Assembly (NCBI GenBank): GCA_012797725.1
Contig: JAAZON010000515.1
Location: 1 to 9,945, forward strand
Source of the DNA: SAR324 cluster bacterium
GTDB lineage: Bacteria > Bdellovibrionota > UBA2361 > JAAZON01
Length of the DNA stretch: 9,945 nucleotides
Direction: 5' to 3'
This document shows, piece after piece, positions 7,558 to 9,945 of this stretch (within the stretch, counting starts at the first letter, position 1; the number at the start of each line of letters is the position of its first letter). A model generated the notes under the pieces. It did not search any database, was not told the DNA's origin, and was given only the letters and a program-made list of their open reading frames with translations. The position numbers were made by a program, and so were the translations under genes.

Positions 7558-7596
7558 AGAGGCCTTAACGCTGATGGTAAATGCTTTAAGACCTCT
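7558..7596. repeat. Inverted repeat between the PEBP and DUF11-protein genes
   Basis: AGAGGCCTTAA (7558-7568) and TTAAGACCTCT (7586-7596) form 11-bp arms with one mismatch (a wobble pair in one RNA orientation) around a 17-nt loop. It lies downstream of the PEBP stop and immediately before the terminator hairpin on the minus strand. It may protect the 3' end of the transcript or add to termination. Confidence 0.45.
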
Positions 7597-7640
7597 CGAA
7601 AGGGTGTAACTTACTGAAAACTTTTCATTGCATTGGTAAT

Positions 7641-8108
7641 CTACCTACGGTATGTCCCAATCAGGCAAGTTTCTGCAATCACATGACCTTTAATAGCATT
7701 TAATAATCCAGCCTTATCAAGTCCTGGTTTGAGATCCATTGCCTTATCAAGTGCGAAGAGTTTGAAATAATAATGATGTGTGCCATGCCCTGGAGGAGGC
7801 ATGGGGCCTCGGTATCCAAGACTCCCCCAGGAATTTTTCCCCTGCAATGCGCCAGGAGGTTCAGTCAAAGAGGGCTCTTGAGGTCTCGCTTCTGGTATTT
7901 CATGTACTCCAAGTGGAATTTTATAAAGAACCCAATGTACCCATGCTTCTTTGCTTGGGGCATCCGGATCATCACAGATAAGAGCAAGCTCTTTTGCTTC
8001 TGGTGGTGGGCTACTCCATTCAAGTCGTGGTGATACATCGTCACCTTCTCCGGTGTAGCGTCTGGGAATTTGGTCATTGTGCTTAAATGCTGTGCTGATG
8101 ATTTCCAT
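7641..8108 (-). CDS. PEBP / YbhB-YbcL family (Raf-kinase-inhibitor-like) protein
   Basis: From the ATG at 8108 the product has 155 residues, close to the usual cytoplasmic YbhB length. Seen: IPRRYTGEGDDVSP (14-27), CDDPDAP (45-51), WVHWVLYKIP (56-65) and GYRGPMPPPGHGTHHYYFKL (98-117), the residues that line the conserved anion/phospholipid-binding pocket, ending in GTYRR. The start is supported by GGGGAG 7 nt upstream. Alternative: the frame continues upstream through an ATG at 8216 and a TTG at 8255 to a stop at 8264. The 36 extra residues from 8216 (MSRRQIASLQY..., core VICCIVVVLSL) look like a signal peptide, though no ribosome binding site precedes that ATG. The protein is thus cytoplasmic or periplasmic depending on the start. 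Known of the family: small-ligand binding; the bacterial role is poorly defined. It appears monocistronic. Confidence 0.9.
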   Translation of the reverse strand: MEIISTAFKHNDQIPRRYTGEGDDVSPRLEWSSPPPEAKELALICDDPDAPSKEAWVHWVLYKIPLGVHEIPEARPQEPSLTEPPGALQGKNSWGSLGYRGPMPPPGHGTHHYYFKLFALDKAMDLKPGLDKAGLLNAIKGHVIAETCLIGTYRR

Positions 8109-8478
8109 CTTAGGACTCCCCGTAGAAATTTCATTAAGGGATAACACGACAACTATACAACAAATTACCTTAATTAGAGAAAGATATTGCAAACTGGCAA
8201 TTTGTCTTCTGGACATGAAAGAATAATATTCCAAAATATGAGAATAAAAAACCAAAATCGCCTAACGTATTCGCAATTCAATGTTCCAAAATTGTTTTTG
8301 TAATAAGTAAGTAGTAGCAGATAAAGTCTCAAATTTGAGTGCCTTAGCTTTCCATTGCCCATAGCAGATGCCATAATATTATCGAGATTATCTTAAAGGT
8401 TTGAATTGCGTAAATTTGAAGGGTTTAGTTCGAGTGGAAGAGCAACTCGTATGATATTTTGTTTTAATGGAGGTAGTC
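8109..8478. other. Divergent intergenic region between the PEBP gene and hypC
   Basis: AT-rich DNA that includes the possible N-terminal extension of the PEBP gene (8109-8216). TTGAATTGCG occurs at 8401-8410 on the plus strand and, inverted, at 8272-8281 on the minus strand, so one copy points towards each gene. A -10-like TATGAT (8450-8455, 5 of 6 matches) with no good -35 lies directly after a short CGAGT/ACTCG inverted repeat (8431-8449), shortly before hypC. No sigma54 consensus was found by eye, and no other gene is visible. Confidence 0.4.
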
Positions 8479-8715
8479 ATGTGCTTAGCCGTACCAATGC
8501 AGCTTAAGAGCATAGATAAGCATACGCGTAAGGGGGTAGCTCATCTGGCTGGGGTAAAATATGACGTCGATCTTTCTTTGTTAGAAGATGTTAAAGAAGG
8601 AGGTTATATCATCGTGCATGCCGGTTTTGCGATCGAACAATTGAATGAAAAAGAGGCCGAAGAACGCATTGCTTTATTCAAAGAGTTGGCTCTGCATAAC
8701 GACAAGAAAGCATGA
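8479..8715 (+). CDS. hypC: Hydrogenase maturation chaperone HypC
   Basis: A 78-residue protein of normal family length beginning MCLAVP. The ATG at 8479 is chosen over an in-frame ATG at 8467 because HypC proteins need Cys2 directly after the initiator Met, and because GGAGG lies 5 nt upstream. VHAGFAI (46-52) is the second conserved motif. Known of the family: HypC binds HypD and carries the Fe(CN)2CO group to the large subunit of [NiFe]-hydrogenase; the N-terminal Cys contacts the iron. It acts in the cytoplasm. The gene overlaps hypD by 4 bp (ATGA), so the two are translationally coupled and opened as an operon with hypE. A weak TATGAT -10 at 8450-8455 may serve the operon. Confidence 0.97.
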   Translation: MCLAVPMQLKSIDKHTRKGVAHLAGVKYDVDLSLLEDVKEGGYIIVHAGFAIEQLNEKEAEERIALFKELALHNDKKA

Positions 8716-9818
8716 AGTACCTTGAGGAATTCCGAAATTCAGATACAGCAGAAACCTTGAAAAGGCGAATTGAGGCTGCAGGGAAGGAACTTTTAGCCAC
8801 TCATCCGCGAATTTGTATAATGGAAGTCTGTGGTTCTCATACTATGGCAATTGGGCGTTATGGCATTCGTGGTCTTATGCCGAAAAATATCGATCTGATA
8901 AGTGGTCCAGGCTGTCCTGTCTGTGTGACTGACAATGGTTATATTGATGCTGCCATTTCTCTTGCGAAAAAAGGAGTGGTCATTTGCTCATTCGGAGATA
9001 TGCTTCGTGTTCCAGGATCTGAATCAACTCTATTGGAGGCACGTGCTGAAGGTGCTAGAGTGCAAATTTGTTACTCCCCCAACGAAGCCCTCGATGCAGC
9101 GCAGAGAAACCCAGGAGATCATTTTGTGTTCCTTGGTATAGGCTTTGAAACAACCATAGCACCAGTCGTCAATATCATAGGAAGGGCAACTGAAGCAAAG
9201 ATTAAGAACATATCGTTATTGACTGCTTTTAAGCTAATTCCGCCTGCGCTTGAGATGCTCGCCTCAGCAGAAGATTTACAAGTCGATGCTTTTATAGGGC
9301 CAGCACATGTGAGCACGGTTATAGGGGTGAAGGCTTATGAGCCGATAGTTGCAAAGTTCAGACTTCCAATAGTCATTGCGGGCTTTGAAATGCTGGATGT
9401 CCTCTACGCGATTGACGGAATATTGCGTCAACTGCAAGCGGGAGAGGCAAGCGTTGAAAACCAATATAACCGTGTTGTTAAATACGAAGGTAATAAAAAG
9501 GCTCAGGAAGTTATTGAAAAATACTTGATGACTCTTGACGCAGAATGGAGAGGTATCGGAACAATTCCATCCAGTGGGTTGGGACTTAAGCCTGAATATG
9601 CAAACTTTGATGCCTGCTCTAGACATGGCATCAAGGTGAAGCCTGGTAAAGTAAATCCACGCTGCAAATGTGGAGCGGTGTTAAAGGGAGTTTTAAAGCC
9701 AGAACAGTGTGCTTTATTTGCAAAGCAATGCACGCCTCAGCATCCAGTGGGTGCATGTATGGTGAGTAGTGAGGGGGCCTGCGCTGCTTATTATCGCTAT
9801 TGGGAGCTAAGGATATAG
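8712..9818 (+). CDS. hypD: Hydrogenase maturation protein HypD
   Basis: A 368-residue protein, full length for the family. Seen: MEVCGSHTMAIGRYG with Cys40, SGPGCPVC with Cys68 and Cys71, FGDMLRVPGS (94-103), the GFETT motif, GPAHVSTVIG, and a C-terminal cysteine set (CKCG at 318-321, Cys333, Cys340, then GACMV and GACAAYYR). The family carries a [4Fe-4S] cluster held by C-terminal cysteines, while the N-terminal CGSHT and GPGCPVC cysteines are redox-active. Known role: with HypC it forms the scaffold on which the cyanide and CO ligands are attached to iron. Start at the ATG overlapping the hypC stop. Its TAG stop shares one base with the hypE GTG start. All key residues are present, so it should be functional. 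Confidence 0.97.
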   Translation: MKYLEEFRNSDTAETLKRRIEAAGKELLATHPRICIMEVCGSHTMAIGRYGIRGLMPKNIDLISGPGCPVCVTDNGYIDAAISLAKKGVVICSFGDMLRVPGSESTLLEARAEGARVQICYSPNEALDAAQRNPGDHFVFLGIGFETTIAPVVNIIGRATEAKIKNISLLTAFKLIPPALEMLASAEDLQVDAFIGPAHVSTVIGVKAYEPIVAKFRLPIVIAGFEMLDVLYAIDGILRQLQAGEASVENQYNRVVKYEGNKKAQEVIEKYLMTLDAEWRGIGTIPSSGLGLKPEYANFDACSRHGIKVKPGKVNPRCKCGAVLKGVLKPEQCALFAKQCTPQHPVGACMVSSEGACAAYYRYWELRI

Positions 9819-9945
9819 TGGAAGACAAGGTTCAACTCGCACATGGAAGCGGGGGGCAATTAAGTCATGACTTAATTGAGAAGGAAATAGTTTCAAGATT
9901 TTCAAAGGGTCCTCTGGATGGTCTTCCAGATGCAGCGACCCTAAA
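9818..9945 (+). CDS. hypE: Hydrogenase maturation protein HypE, N-terminal part (continues past the right edge)
   Basis: The frame opens with GTG at 9818, sharing one base with the hypD stop (TAGTG), and stays open to the edge for 42 codons. AAGGA at 9809-9813, 4 nt before the GTG, is the likely ribosome binding site. The product begins VEDKVQLAHGSGGQLSHDLI (initiator read as Met). AHGSGG near the N-terminus is the HypE/PurM-like ATP-binding signature. Known role: HypE takes a carbamoyl group from HypF onto its C-terminal Cys and dehydrates it with ATP to a thiocyanate, the cyanide source for the HypCD iron centre. The catalytic C-terminus lies outside the window. Hydrogenase structural genes or hypF, hypA or hypB are likely further to the right, or hypF elsewhere. 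Confidence 0.93.
   Translation, partial: MEDKVQLAHGSGGQLSHDLIEKEIVSRFSKGPLDGLPDAATL

Noticed and set aside
7711..7752. Direct repeat GCCTTATCAAGT, two copies 30 bp apart
   Set aside because: It lies in the PEBP coding sequence and simply encodes LDKA twice; nothing suggests a mobile-element or integration site.
8467..8478. HypC start four codons upstream at 8467
   Set aside because: HypC requires Cys directly after the initiator Met, and the GGAGG site falls within this extension.
1..9945. Defence or mobile-element system built around the dynamin-like GTPase and methyltransferase
   Set aside because: The GTPase is partial with no partner in view, the methyltransferase is a TGS1-like pseudogene rather than a DNA methylase, and no nuclease, transposase or integrase is present.

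Overview
This window has a moderately low GC content and reads as a Gram-negative bacterium. The signs are exported proteins with Sec-type signals, a hypCDE hydrogenase-maturation operon, a dynamin-like GTPase and a TGS1-like methyltransferase remnant. A deltaproteobacterial-type lineage in the broad sense would fit, but the sequence alone does not settle the taxonomy. No tRNA, rRNA, CRISPR array, transposase or phage gene is visible.

Layout. (1) 1-1147, minus strand: the N-terminal 382 residues of a dynamin-family GTPase that runs off the left edge. A perfect 12-bp inverted repeat lies just upstream of it. (2) 1228-2378, plus strand: a decayed island. The first remnant, of unknown family, stays in one frame but is broken by three in-frame stops. 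The second is a TGS1-like SAM methyltransferase split over all three frames, with a nonsense codon and a damaged motif IV. (3) 2428-3303, minus: an alpha/beta hydrolase. (4) 3304-3516: a divergent intergenic region with three consecutive stem-loops. (5) 3517-4467, plus: an exported SGNH/GDSL hydrolase. Its stop codon overlaps the stop of the convergent next gene. (6) 4464-7433, minus: a large secreted protein with a signal peptide, three DUF11-like repeats, a tract of about 185 residues with Thr at nearly every second position, and a Cys-containing C-terminal domain. It has an extended -10 promoter and a clear Shine-Dalgarno. (7) 7641-8108 (or 8216), minus: a PEBP/YbhB-family protein followed by a probable intrinsic terminator. 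(8) 8479-9945, plus: hypC, hypD and the start of hypE, translationally coupled.

How it fits together. Only hypCDE forms a recognisable pathway: assembly of the Fe(CN)2CO moiety of [NiFe]-hydrogenase. The remaining genes look like single-gene units of housekeeping, envelope or unknown function. I see no convincing new multi-gene system. The points most worth checking are the pseudogene island, the triple stem-loop, the nested Thr-rich repeat with its 52-residue higher-order period, and a CX3CX2C motif inside the SGNH hydrolase.
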